From assembly GCA_016194905.1 (NCBI GenBank), contig JACQAP010000020.1, positions 82,976-146,975 on the forward strand: a stretch of DNA of 64,000 nucleotides. Reading direction: 5' to 3'. How positions within the stretch are numbered: position 1 is the first letter of the stretch; every line of letters begins with the position of its first letter. Under the pieces are notes generated by a model. It was given only the letters and a program-made list of their open reading frames with translations, did not search any database and had not been told where the DNA came from. Position numbers and translations under genes: made by a program. The DNA is from Betaproteobacteria bacterium (GTDB lineage Bacteria; Pseudomonadota; Gammaproteobacteria; Burkholderiales; JACQAP01). Of this stretch, positions 1 to 8,152 are shown piece after piece.

Positions 1-1
1 A

Positions 2-673
2 ATGGCACAACAAGAAGAGAAGAAGCGCCGCGGTCGGCCGCGCGCCTACGATACGGAGCAGGCGCTCGCGCAGGCGACGCGTGCGTTCTGGCGAACCGGC
101 TTCTCGGGCACGTCGCTCGATGATCTGAGCGCGATGACCGGCATGAACCGGCCCAGTCTGTATGGTGCGTTCGGAGACAAGCGCGCCTTGTACCTGACGA
201 CGCTCGAGGGCTACATCGCGCGCGGGCGCAGGGGCATGGAAGAAGCCCTGGATTTCGACCGGCCGCTGCAAGAGGTGCTGATGCGCGTCTACGACGGGGC
301 TCTGTCGCTTTACATGCCGGAGAAGGGAATGGCGCGCGGCTGTTTCCTGATCGGCACCGCCGCGACCGAGGCCGTGGGTGATGCGGAGATACGATCGAAG
401 CTCGCGGAGGGCTTGCGCGAGTTCGACCGCGCATTGGAAGCGCGCCTGCGGCATGCCCAGGCACAAGGCGAACTGGATGCGGCGGCCGATCCGGCCGTAC
501 TCGCCAGGATCGCCTCCGCCGTTTTGCACACGCTCGCAATCCGCTCCCGCGCCGGCGATTCGCGCGCCTCGCTGAGAGCGACCGCGGACGCGGCGATGCA
601 ACTGATCTGCGGAACGAAGACTGTCGCGCGGAAAAAGCGCGTCGTGCGGAAGAAACGGCTCAAGCCTGCATAG
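2..673 (+). CDS. TetR/AcrR family transcriptional regulator
   Basis: A 223-residue TetR-type repressor. The N-terminal helix-turn-helix is typical: a basic lead (KKRRGRPR), then residues about 15-60 with the 'GFSGTSLDDLS' and 'NRPSLYGAFGDK' segments of the family. The rest is the helical ligand-binding domain, whose ligand cannot be predicted. The ATG lies at the second base of the window, and its position before the basic lead fits a true start, but the ribosome binding site is outside. The C-terminus is an unusual Lys/Arg-rich tail (about 15 residues, two 'RKKR' clusters), which could add nonspecific DNA contact. No clear target gene is adjacent; its natural partner may be upstream of the window. 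Confidence 0.88.
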   Translation: MAQQEEKKRRGRPRAYDTEQALAQATRAFWRTGFSGTSLDDLSAMTGMNRPSLYGAFGDKRALYLTTLEGYIARGRRGMEEALDFDRPLQEVLMRVYDGALSLYMPEKGMARGCFLIGTAATEAVGDAEIRSKLAEGLREFDRALEARLRHAQAQGELDAAADPAVLARIASAVLHTLAIRSRAGDSRASLRATADAAMQLICGTKTVARKKRVVRKKRLKPA

Positions 674-937
674 CTGCCCGTTGCTTTGGGTTGTGCTGCT
701 GAATTCGAAACCACTGCGGGTCAGGCTGTGCCCGCAATTCCCCCCACCGGACACACGGGTTCCGAACGTACAAAACTTCCGCAAGCGCATTCAATAAGCA
801 ATCTGCGGCAACGCCTATCTTGCAAGCCATGGACGGTGGAAGGAAGTTTCCAGTCCTCGGTGCCGCTGGACGCTGTTCAATGAAGCATCCTGCGACAATT
901 TGCATCAAAAGCATTCGAAGAATGAAAGGATTTGAAA

Positions 938-1204
938 ATGAAAGTTTCTTACCTGGCTCTTGCTGCGGCGTTTGCCGCGACGGCGACCGGCGCTTTTGCA
1001 GAAACTGGCGTGAAGATCACACAGATCGATAACGTGGCCAACGTCTACGGTCGCGCAGGCGTTCCGAACGTGAGAATCGCCGGCCCCGTTGTAACCCGTC
1101 CCGCTGAAGCAGTCCCCGCCGGGTCTACCATCGAACCCGGTCCCACCGCCGTTGCAATCGGCACCGGAAGTTCGAACGTCAACAACGTACTCGGCCGTTC
1201 GTAA
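938..1204 (+). CDS. small secreted protein of unknown function
   Basis: An 88-residue protein with a clear Sec signal peptide: MKVS, then a hydrophobic run, with cleavage probably after 'AFA'. The mature part is short, rich in Val, Pro, Gly and Thr, with no cysteines and no recognised domain. The ATG at 938 is chosen over the TTG at 932 because AAGGA at 926-930 sits seven bases before the ATG but only one base before the TTG. It stands alone, followed by a strong terminator at 1269-1316. Function unknown. Confidence 0.65.
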   Translation: MKVSYLALAAAFAATATGAFAETGVKITQIDNVANVYGRAGVPNVRIAGPVVTRPAEAVPAGSTIEPGPTAVAIGTGSSNVNNVLGRS

Positions 1205-1268
1205 TCCCCGGGAAGTAGTTCGTGGCGTTTTAGTCCCGAACTTATTCACGGTTGCAATAAAGTCCAAG

Positions 1269-1316
1269 CGGGCCTTGAACTGTCGATACGACAAGTTCGA
1301 GGCCCGTTTCTTTTTT
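1269..1316 (+). terminator. rho-independent terminator
   Basis: Stem CGGGCCTTGAACT (1269-1281) pairs with AGTTCGAGGCCCG (1294-1306) with one G-U pair, followed by TTTCTTTTTT. It is oriented to end the transcript of the small secreted protein at 938-1204. Confidence 0.85.
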
Positions 1317-1383
1317 ACCCGGCGCCATTCGAGCGGATGAAGCGCATGGGGTTCATCACCGAGGAGACCTCAGCGCGCAGGCG

Positions 1384-2016
1384 CTATTTCGCGGCGAGCG
1401 GATTTGGTGTGGGCGCGCCGATCCTGGTCAGCGTATTGCGATCCGTGTGGTGAAAAGGTTCGGTCTGGCCGCGGATCATCAGCACGGTGTCCTCGTCGTA
1501 GGACCAGGTGCCATCGGCGTTGATGTCGACTTTGATCCGGTATTCGACGGTCTTGAATGCATGCTCGAGAAACGGGTTCGAGCAGATGCCGTACGTTTCG
1601 GTTCCGCGGGTCGCGACCAGTTCGAAACTTTTCGCATCCGCACTGGCCTTGCCGACCGCCATCGCGATCTGGCCGCGCGGGATCGCGAGCGACTGGATCA
1701 CCGTGCCGGTTGCCGGCTCCCACAGCCAGTATCCCACCTGGTCGTGGTACAGCTTGGTCAGACCGGGTTTCACTATATAGGTGTGGTAGCGCAGGCCATA
1801 GAACAACTGCGGCCCGTTGGTCACCGGATCGATCGGCTGGAGCTCGATCCGTTCGAAGAATGCCTGCTTTCTCGGGCCGTCAGCCTTGGGCTTGACGTCC
1901 AGGCCACGCTCCCCCATCCAGATTCCCGCCATGCCGGACAGGGGGCCGAGATTCTTCAGCGTATCGCCGTCCTGGTCGGCCGGCTCGGTGTAGATATCTT
2001 CCGGATAGGCGCTCAT
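1384..2016 (-). CDS. heme-binding-like beta-barrel (FABP-like, DUF1794/THAP4 type) protein
   Basis: A 210-residue protein resembling the FABP-like beta-barrel family related to nitrobindin and the THAP4 C-terminal domain. Supporting segments are 'LGPLSGMAGIWMGERG' near residue 22, 'LFYGLRYHTYI', and 'YHDQVGYWLWEP' with 'VIQSLAIPRGQ', which follow the usual barrel-strand order. Members bind heme or small hydrophobic ligands, but whether this one does is not established here. The frame stays open upstream, but the residues before the ATG at 2016 look non-coding (Arg/Ser rich), so this start is preferred; its ribosome binding site is weak. It is transcribed alone, and no partner is evident. Confidence 0.75.
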   Translation of the reverse strand: MSAYPEDIYTEPADQDGDTLKNLGPLSGMAGIWMGERGLDVKPKADGPRKQAFFERIELQPIDPVTNGPQLFYGLRYHTYIVKPGLTKLYHDQVGYWLWEPATGTVIQSLAIPRGQIAMAVGKASADAKSFELVATRGTETYGICSNPFLEHAFKTVEYRIKVDINADGTWSYDEDTVLMIRGQTEPFHHTDRNTLTRIGAPTPNPLAAK

Positions 2017-2311
2017 GCTTGTTCTCGTGAACGGATTGTCGAATATGGCGTCTTTATCGCAGCGGCGTTGCATGCTTGCGCAGACTCTCATGTCACATCT
2101 TGCCAGCCTTGCGCGGCGGGCGCCAAGTTCGCTCTTCGAGAGGTTGTTCCAGGATGATGGGAGGATAAGTGCTGGTTCCCGCACGCGCGGCCGCTCTTTC
2201 GCGCTCTCACGATGGTCGCCGGGCTGGCGGACGCCGTGAGTTATGTCAAGCCGGGACCTGTCTTCGTCGCCAGCGTAATCGGTGCCCGGTTTTCCGGGAA
2301 CGAGCCGCCTT

Positions 2312-2653
2312 TTACGTTGCGCGTCGGCGTTGCGGCTGCAGCAAGGTGGCGATTGCCGCATCGACGCGGCCATTGGGCTGCACCTGCAGCCATGCGCTGA
2401 TATCGATGACCAGGGGCCGAATCTCGTCGATCTTCAGTTCCGCGGCTCGGAGGGCCGATATGAGTTCACTGGCGACTACGCGGATATAACTCCCCTCGGG
2501 GGCCAGGCTTTGCGATACCAGCCCTATCGCCAGGAGATCGGAGCGATGACTTTCACGGAACCAGGGTTTGCCGATGGCTTCCAGCCCGACCAGCGCGGGA
2601 AGTTCTGTTTTGATGGGATTCTTGATCCCGAGGGGAAGAAGCCGCTTTTTCAT
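2312..2653 (-). CDS. conserved hypothetical protein
   Basis: A 113-residue soluble protein of unknown function. The composition is balanced and protein-like, with alternating hydrophobic segments ('ALVGLEAIGKPWF', 'DLLAIGLVSQSL', 'IRPLVIDISAWLQ') and a basic C-terminus (QPQRRRAT). There are no cysteines, signal peptide or membrane helix. The ATG at 2653 has only a poor Shine-Dalgarno sequence. A hairpin terminator (2713-2748) lies just upstream, insulating it from the small ORF at 2767-2850. The 295 bases between its stop and the next gene start at 2016 hold no convincing gene. Confidence 0.5.
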   Translation of the reverse strand: MKKRLLPLGIKNPIKTELPALVGLEAIGKPWFRESHRSDLLAIGLVSQSLAPEGSYIRVVASELISALRAAELKIDEIRPLVIDISAWLQVQPNGRVDAAIATLLQPQRRRAT

Positions 2654-2712
2654 CGATTGTGAAACGGCATAAAAACCGGTTTCTTGAGCCCGTAGATGAA
2701 GACCCGAAAATG

Positions 2713-2748
2713 AAACGCCCCGGTCGCTTTCGCGAACGGGGCGTTTTT
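2713..2748. terminator. bidirectional rho-independent terminator
   Basis: A perfect 10-bp stem, AAACGCCCCG (2713-2722) with CGGGGCGTTT (2737-2746), has a T run to 2748 on the plus strand and a weaker TTTCATTTT run on the minus strand. On the minus strand it directly follows the stop of the 27-codon ORF at 2767-2850, so it may end that transcript. Confidence 0.75.
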
Positions 2749-2766
2749 ACTGCCAGGCATTCCGGC

Positions 2767-2850
2767 CTAGTTGCCAGCCAGACTCCTGAACCCTGCGGTT
2801 GATCCAGTTCCAGAGTGCTGCCGACCGGTGCTGCCTTGGTTGTCTCTCAC
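2767..2850 (-). CDS. candidate 27-residue small protein with extreme Shine-Dalgarno
   Basis: A GTG at 2850 opens a 27-codon frame ending in TAG at 2767. The peptide begins V(M)RDNQGSTGRQ and is polar, Gly/Ser/Thr-rich and without a membrane segment. The reason to list it is its leader: GAAAGGAGGTGATCC ends just upstream, and AGGAGG sits seven bases before GTG. It is complementary to the whole 3' tail of 16S rRNA. A hairpin terminator (2713-2748) follows 19 bases after the stop, giving a compact RBS-ORF-terminator unit. No family is recognised. The alternative is that the anti-16S stretch has an RNA role and the frame is chance. Confidence 0.4.
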   Translation of the reverse strand: MRDNQGSTGRQHSGTGSTAGFRSLAGN

Positions 2851-3124
2851 GGGATCACCTCCTTTCAAAGTTGCCAGACATTAGTGTATCAAAAGGAATG
2901 CGAACTTCAAGCGCCCGAAACCGGGCCAAGCCTGTACAGTTGCGGAAGTTGTGGACATCCCGTCGACCGCAGCATTCTGCAAGCCGGCCGGCGTTATTTC
3001 ATTTGTAGGTCATCCGACACCTCGTTAAGCGCACAGGCAGCGTAGAAAGGCGCCCATCAAAACCCCGAAAAGAACCCGGCCGCCCGTCGATGAAGGCCTC
3101 GTCGACGAGGTCATCGGCCAGCTC

Positions 3125-3913
3125 ATGAGCGACAAGGAAGCGGTGGTCTACGTCGTGCGCTGCGGGGAAGAGATTCGCTGCGCAAAGGTGTACAAGGAGG
3201 CCAACCAGCGCAGCTTCCGCCAGGCCGTTCAGTACACCCAAGGCCGCAAGGTCAAGAACAGCCGCCGTGCCCGTGCCATGGAGAAGGGCTCCCGCTACGG
3301 GCGAAAGGAGCAGGAGGAGGCTTGGCAGCACGCCGAAGTCGACGCCTTGCGCCGTCTCGCGGCTGCCGGCGTGCGCGTTCCGCAGCCGTATAATTTTCTG
3401 GATGGCGTGCTGCTGATGGAGCTGGTGAAAGACGACAACGGCCATGCCGCGCCGAGGCTCAACGATCTTGCGCTGACACCGGAGCAGGCCCGCGAATATC
3501 ATCACACGCTGATCATGCAGGTCGTACGCATGCTCTGCGCCGGCGTCGTCCACGGTGATCTGTCCGAATACAACGTGCTCGTCGGCAGCGACGGGCCGGT
3601 CGTCATCGATCTGCCGCAGGCCGTCGACGCCGCGGGCAACAACGGCGCCGAGGCCATGCTGGAGCGGGACGTCGACAACCTGACCGCTTACTTCGGCCGC
3701 TTCGCTCCGGAACTTCGAACCACCGACTACGGCAAGGAAATCTGGTCGATCTACGAAAGCGGCGCGCTTCAGCCCGATGTCGCGCTGACCGGTTGCTTTG
3801 TGCGCAGTGAAGATCCCGTCGGCGTAAACAGCGTCATTCGCGAAATCGACGATGTGGTGAAGGAAGGAGCGGCACGTCAACGCCACAGGCAGGCGCTGGA
3901 GTTCGAGAAGTAG
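3125..3913 (+). CDS. RIO1-family serine/threonine protein kinase
   Basis: A RIO-type atypical kinase. Key segments are the nucleotide-binding region 'DKEAVVYVVRCG', the Lys-containing 'RCAKVYKEANQRSF', the catalytic loop 'HGDLSEYNVLV' (Asp as base, Asn for metal), and 'VIDLPQAV' with the metal-binding Asp. The ATG at 3125 gives 262 residues. However, the frame is clearly coding for 23 codons further upstream, reading KTPKRTRPP-DEGLVDEVIGQL, which matches the usual N-terminus of bacterial RIO proteins that begin M-K-T-P-K-R. At the expected start (3056-3058) the codon is ATC, five bases after GAAAGG. The true start is therefore either AUC at 3056 or a truncated start at 3125. It is a single gene; bacterial RIO function remains poorly defined. 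Confidence 0.88.
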   Translation: MSDKEAVVYVVRCGEEIRCAKVYKEANQRSFRQAVQYTQGRKVKNSRRARAMEKGSRYGRKEQEEAWQHAEVDALRRLAAAGVRVPQPYNFLDGVLLMELVKDDNGHAAPRLNDLALTPEQAREYHHTLIMQVVRMLCAGVVHGDLSEYNVLVGSDGPVVIDLPQAVDAAGNNGAEAMLERDVDNLTAYFGRFAPELRTTDYGKEIWSIYESGALQPDVALTGCFVRSEDPVGVNSVIREIDDVVKEGAARQRHRQALEFEK

Positions 3914-4125
3914 GCGGAGATCCGGTTTTGCCCGCTTCCTGGACAAACCATACCATTGACGATCTGCGCCGTGGCCTGGTGCCTCTCGAAAGAGGAAACG
4001 TCCAAAAATGCGGAAGCATTGTCCAGCACCTCAACACCGTGCGGCCCATGGCCGGGGAACTTCAAGCCCATGACAGAATCTTCTATCAGAGTCGGTTCGA
4101 CTCTTACCAACCTAAAGGAGCAATC

Positions 4126-4551
4126 ATGGTCAGGAAGGCATGGGCAGTGTGGAAGGGCGGTATCAAGGAAGGTGGTGGCACGATTTCCACCGAGACCGGC
4201 GTGCTCAGGGAAGCGCCTTATGGTTTCAAATCGCGCTTCGAAGGCGGCAAAGGCACCAATCCGGAAGAACTGATCGGCGCCGCGCATGCGGGCTGCTTTT
4301 CGATGGCGTTTTCCCTGATGCTGGGCACGGCGGGCCTGACCCCGGAGAAAATCGAGACGCATGCCGACGTCACGCTCGACAAGATCGGCGACGGCTTCGA
4401 GATCACCGCGAGCCACCTGACCGTAACGGCGAAAATTCCCGGCGCGAGCGCAGCGCAGTTCCAGGAAATCGCGGCCAAGGCCAAGGCCGGCTGCCCGGTG
4501 TCGAAGTTGTTGAAGGCCAAGATCACGATGGATGCGAAGCTGGAAAGCTGA
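4126..4551 (+). CDS. osmC: OsmC family peroxiredoxin
   Basis: A 141-residue OsmC, a thiol peroxidase that reduces organic hydroperoxides. The two redox cysteines are visible in 'AAHAGCFSMAFSLML' (about residue 59) and 'KAGCPVSKLLKA' (about residue 126). The segments 'TISTETGVL', 'PYGF' and 'EGGKGTNPEELIGAAHA' follow E. coli OsmC closely. The start at 4126 is set by AAAGGAG (4114-4120) five bases upstream. A 13-bp perfect hairpin follows at 4652-4683. Length equals the family norm. It is followed by another redox gene (4792-6486), but the spacing of 240 bases and the hairpin suggest separate transcripts. Confidence 0.93.
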   Translation: MVRKAWAVWKGGIKEGGGTISTETGVLREAPYGFKSRFEGGKGTNPEELIGAAHAGCFSMAFSLMLGTAGLTPEKIETHADVTLDKIGDGFEITASHLTVTAKIPGASAAQFQEIAAKAKAGCPVSKLLKAKITMDAKLES

Positions 4552-4651
4552 ACCGCTTGCAGTCCGGGGTGCTCCTCGCCTCGGGTCCAGATTCGCAGGG
4601 CTCGACTGTCGGCTACGCGTCAGCCGGAATCGGTAAGTCGGAATCATACGC

Positions 4652-4683
4652 TTCATTCGCCGCGGTTCTTCGCGGCGAATGAA
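4652..4683 (+). terminator. perfect 13-bp hairpin, possible terminator
   Basis: TTCATTCGCCGCG (4652-4664) pairs perfectly with CGCGGCGAATGAA (4671-4683) around a six-base loop. It lies 100 bases after osmC. There is no T run, so it may be an mRNA-stabilising or rho-assisted terminator rather than an intrinsic one. Confidence 0.5.
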
Positions 4684-4791
4684 AACTGGAGTGGTGCTAC
4701 ATTGGCAATGCCGGCGAGATGATTGGCGAGAATCGCAGTTTCGTCACCCCCCGTTTCCAACAACCCGTGTCACCGATGCAGGAGCCGCACG

Positions 4792-6486
4792 ATGGCGAAC
4801 GATCTTCTCGAAAAGCGTCGCGAACAGATGTTTCCCAAGCTCACGTCACGGCAGATCGAACGCCTGGAAACGCATGGTCAACGCATCGAGACGCGCGAAG
4901 GTGACGTGCTGATCGAACCGGAGGACCGCGAGCACAAGCTCTTGGTTGTCCTGTCCGGCAGCCTCGAGGTTCTCCTTCCCGGGATGCTCGGCGAGCAATT
5001 GGTAACGCTGCTGATGCCGGGTGATTTTTCCGGCGAGATGAGCACGCTGCGCGGCGTCGCCGGTTTCACGCGTATCCGCGTTCGCGAAAGCGGAGCGGTG
5101 CTGGCGATCAGCGAAGAGAATCTGCGCAACGTCGTGCAGACGGACGCCGAGCTGAGCGAGATCTTCATGCGCGCCTTCATTCTGCGCCGCATGGGATTGC
5201 TGGCATCCGGGCAAAGCGAGGTGGTGCTGCTCGGGTCGCGCCATTCGGCGGGCACGCTCCGGGTCAGGGAATTCCTGACGCGTAACTCCTTTCCCTACGT
5301 GAATATCGACATCGACAGCGATCCCGGCGTGGAGGCCTTGCTCGAGCGTTTCCATCTCACCGTGGAGGATATTCCCGTCGTCATCGGCCGCGGCGGACGG
5401 GTGTTAAAGAATCCCAGCCTTCACGAGGTTGCCGAATATCTGGAGATGAATCCCACGATCGACGATACGACGATTCATGATCTGGTCGTGGTCGGCGCCG
5501 GCCCGGCAGGACTGGCGGCCGCTGTTTATGCGGCTTCGGAGGGACTGGATGTACTCGTCGTGGAAACGACTGCGCCCGGCGGGCAAGCCGGATCGAGTTC
5601 GAAAATCGAGAACTACCTGGGTTTCCCCACCGGGATTTCCGGCCAGGCGCTGGCCGGTCGCGCGCTGGTGCAATCGCAAAAATTCGGCGCCCACGTGAAC
5701 GTTGCCTGCCAGGCAAAGCAGCTCTACTGCGAGCGCCGGCCTTACCAGCTCGAGTTGTCGGATGGGCGGGTTTTGCTCGCTAGCGCTATCGTCATCGCAA
5801 CCGGCGCGAAGTACCGCGAGTTGAAGATCGAAAACCTGCAGCGATTCATCGGTACGGGCGTCTACTATGCCGCCACCCACCTGGAAGCGAGGCTCTGCGA
5901 CGGCGAGGAAATCGTCATCGTGGGTGGAGGCAACTCCGCGGGGCAGGCCGCGGTGTTCCTGGCCAGCAGTTGCCGCCACGTCCATATTCTGGTTCGCTCC
6001 GATGGTCTGGCCGAAAGCATGTCCCGCTACCTGATCCGGCGCATCGAAGAAAATCCGAACATCACCTTGCACGTGCGCACGGAGATCGTGGCGCTCGAGG
6101 GAGCGGACCGGCTCGAGAGAGTCGGCTGGCGCAGCGCTTCGAGCGACAACGTGGAAATGCGCGAGATCGGTCACGTCTTTCTCATGACAGGCGCCGTGCC
6201 TAACACCGACTGGATGCAAGGCTGCGTGAGTCTCGACGACAAGGGCTTCGTACGCACGGGAGCCGACCTGCATGCCGAGGATCTGACGGCCGCGCAATGG
6301 CCGCTGCCGCGATCACCTTACCTGATGGAGACGACTCTGCCGGCCGTGTTCGCCGTGGGCGACGTGCGCTCCGGCAGCGTCAAGCGCATTGCTTCCGCGG
6401 TCGGCGAGGGATCGATCTGCATTCAGTTCGTGCATCGCGCGCTGAGCGAATTATCCGTTCCTTCCCGGCAACGATCCGCAGCCTGA
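4792..6486 (+). CDS. cyclic-nucleotide-binding / thioredoxin-like / FAD-dependent oxidoreductase fusion
   Basis: A 564-residue three-part protein. Residues about 10-130 form a cNMP-binding fold ('KLLVVLSGSLEVLLPG', 'LLMPGDFSGEMSTL'). Residues about 143-220 look like a thioredoxin or glutaredoxin fold ('VVLLGSRHSAGTLRVREFL', 'DIPVVIGRGG'). From about 229 it is a thioredoxin-reductase-like flavoprotein with 'GAGPAG' (about 234) for FAD, 'GGGNSAGQA' (about 379) for NAD(P)H, and a terminal 'FAVGDVRSG'. The reductase CxxC is absent, and the thioredoxin-like part has Ser-Ala where an active-site pair is expected, so dithiol chemistry of the usual type is unlikely. The ATG at 4792 (GGAG upstream) starts just before the cNMP domain. 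Likely a regulated NAD(P)H-dependent redox enzyme or sensor; substrate unknown. Confidence 0.85.
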   Translation: MANDLLEKRREQMFPKLTSRQIERLETHGQRIETREGDVLIEPEDREHKLLVVLSGSLEVLLPGMLGEQLVTLLMPGDFSGEMSTLRGVAGFTRIRVRESGAVLAISEENLRNVVQTDAELSEIFMRAFILRRMGLLASGQSEVVLLGSRHSAGTLRVREFLTRNSFPYVNIDIDSDPGVEALLERFHLTVEDIPVVIGRGGRVLKNPSLHEVAEYLEMNPTIDDTTIHDLVVVGAGPAGLAAAVYAASEGLDVLVVETTAPGGQAGSSSKIENYLGFPTGISGQALAGRALVQSQKFGAHVNVACQAKQLYCERRPYQLELSDGRVLLASAIVIATGAKYRELKIENLQRFIGTGVYYAATHLEARLCDGEEIVIVGGGNSAGQAAVFLASSCRHVHILVRSDGLAESMSRYLIRRIEENPNITLHVRTEIVALEGADRLERVGWRSASSDNVEMREIGHVFLMTGAVPNTDWMQGCVSLDDKGFVRTGADLHAEDLTAAQWPLPRSPYLMETTLPAVFAVGDVRSGSVKRIASAVGEGSICIQFVHRALSELSVPSRQRSAA

Positions 6487-6602
6487 AAGCAATGCCGCGA
6501 ATGCCTGCGGCGGGAGAATTAGAGTGCCAGCAACTGCTTTTCTCCCGGCACTCAGCACTCACTCCCATTTTGATAAAGTCCGTCTTTCCGGGAGGAAACG
6601 CG

Positions 6603-8036
6603 ATGAGCGGATTCGCCGAGTACGAACAATACGACGCGCTGGGACTGGCCGATCTGGTTCGGTGCAAGGAAGTGACGCCGGACGAACTCCTCGAGGCCGC
6701 GATCGGGCGCGTCGAGGCGCGCAATCCGGCGGTCAACGCCGTGACCATGAAGCTCTACGACTACGGCAGGAAAGCGATCGCCGACGGGCTTCCCGACGGG
6801 CCGTTCCGCGGCGTGCCCTTCCTCATGAAGGATCTCACCTCGCCGGTCGCGGGTGTGCGCATGACGCGAGGCTCCCGGTTCTTTGTCGATACGCCGCCGT
6901 CCCCGGCAGACAGCGAACATGTGAAGCGGCTGAAGCGCGCAGGGCTCGTCATCTTCGGACGAACCAACACCTGCGAGCTCGGGCTTTCGCTGACATGCGA
7001 ACCGCAGCTCCATGGCCCGACTCGCAATCCGTGGAACGTCGCGTACATCTCGGGAGGTTCGAGCGGCGGCGCCGCTGCGGCTGTCGCGTCGCGCATGCTG
7101 CCGATGGCGCATGCTTCCGACGGGTTCGGCTCGATCCGCGCGCCCGCAGCGTGTTGCGGACTGGTCGGATTGAAGCCGACGCGCAGCCGCAACACGTTTG
7201 CACCGTTTTCCGGCGAGGGCCTCGGCGGCGTGTCGACCGAGCACGCCGTGACGCTCAGCATCCGCGACAGCGCCGCGTTGCTCGACGCGACGCGCGGAGC
7301 AGGGCCGGGAGATCCGTACGTCGCGCCGCTGCCCGCGGGCTCCTATCTGAAGGAAGCCGGCACGAATCCGGGCAAACTGAAAATCGCGTGGACCGCCGCG
7401 GCGCCGAACGGTGCTAAAGTCGATCCGGAATGCCTGCGACTGCTCGCCAAGACAGTGAAGCTCTGCGCCGATCTCGGCCATCACGTCGAGGAGCGTGATC
7501 CCGAGATCGATCGGGCGGCGGTCGTGCCGACCTTTCTTACGCTCGCATCGGCGAATACCGTCGTGAACCTCGCCGGCCATCCGACGGCCGGCCGGCCGGC
7601 GCGCGAGGGCGAAGTGGAGCGTATCACCTGGCTGACCGCGAAAATGGGAGAGAACATCAGCGCACCGGATTACGTTCGCGCCACGCAAACGGCGCATCGC
7701 CTCGGACGTCAGATGGCCGCGTTCCATGCGGATTGGGATGTGCTGCTGACGCCGGGGCTGAGTTCGCCCGCCGCGAAGCTCGGCTGGCTCGACATGATGA
7801 TGAACGACGTGAACGAGTACTGGCACCGTGTATTCACCTTCTCGCCGTTCACGGTGTGGTTCAACCTTACGGGCCAGCCCGGACTCATGCTGCCACTCGA
7901 TCAGAGTGCGGGCGGGTTGCCGCTGGCGGTCCAGCTCGTCGGGCGTTTCGGCGACGAGGCGACATTGATTCGCCTCGGTGCCCAGCTCGAAGCGGCACGC
8001 CCCTGGTTCGACCGCAAGCCCGCGCTCGCGGCGTGA
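6603..8036 (+). CDS. amidase signature family hydrolase
   Basis: A 477-residue amidase. The Ser-cisSer-Lys triad is visible: Lys in 'PFLMKDLTSP' (about residue 79), cis-Ser in 'SGGSSGGAAAAVA' (about 151), and the nucleophile Ser in 'ASDGFGSIRAPA' (about 175), where the usual 'DTGGSIR' reads DGFGSIR. The start at 6603 follows GGAGGAAACGCG. Such enzymes hydrolyse amides or aryl-amides; the C-terminal half determines substrate and gives no clear hint. It lies 116 bases downstream of the flavoprotein gene and upstream of a Rieske-flavoprotein, perhaps one catabolic transcript. Confidence 0.9.
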   Translation: MSGFAEYEQYDALGLADLVRCKEVTPDELLEAAIGRVEARNPAVNAVTMKLYDYGRKAIADGLPDGPFRGVPFLMKDLTSPVAGVRMTRGSRFFVDTPPSPADSEHVKRLKRAGLVIFGRTNTCELGLSLTCEPQLHGPTRNPWNVAYISGGSSGGAAAAVASRMLPMAHASDGFGSIRAPAACCGLVGLKPTRSRNTFAPFSGEGLGGVSTEHAVTLSIRDSAALLDATRGAGPGDPYVAPLPAGSYLKEAGTNPGKLKIAWTAAAPNGAKVDPECLRLLAKTVKLCADLGHHVEERDPEIDRAAVVPTFLTLASANTVVNLAGHPTAGRPAREGEVERITWLTAKMGENISAPDYVRATQTAHRLGRQMAAFHADWDVLLTPGLSSPAAKLGWLDMMMNDVNEYWHRVFTFSPFTVWFNLTGQPGLMLPLDQSAGGLPLAVQLVGRFGDEATLIRLGAQLEAARPWFDRKPALAA

Positions 8037-8152
8037 GTGTCGTGCGCCCGGCGCCGGAGGCGCCGATGCCGGATAGGGTCGCGACAGAGTTGCCCGAGCG
8101 CGGTATCTTGCTCGCAGCGGTTCTCATGCAATGATCTCGCTGGGAGGACTTC

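Noticed and set aside
2852..2866. GGATCACCTCCTTTC, identical to the 3' end of 16S rRNA
   Set aside because: Not an rRNA gene fragment: upstream sequence has no 16S helix 45 or other rRNA homology. Kept only as an extended Shine-Dalgarno on the other strand.
5404..6297. 297-codon minus-strand frame
   Set aside because: Antisense to the FAD oxidoreductase fusion; rich in Arg/His and without motifs.
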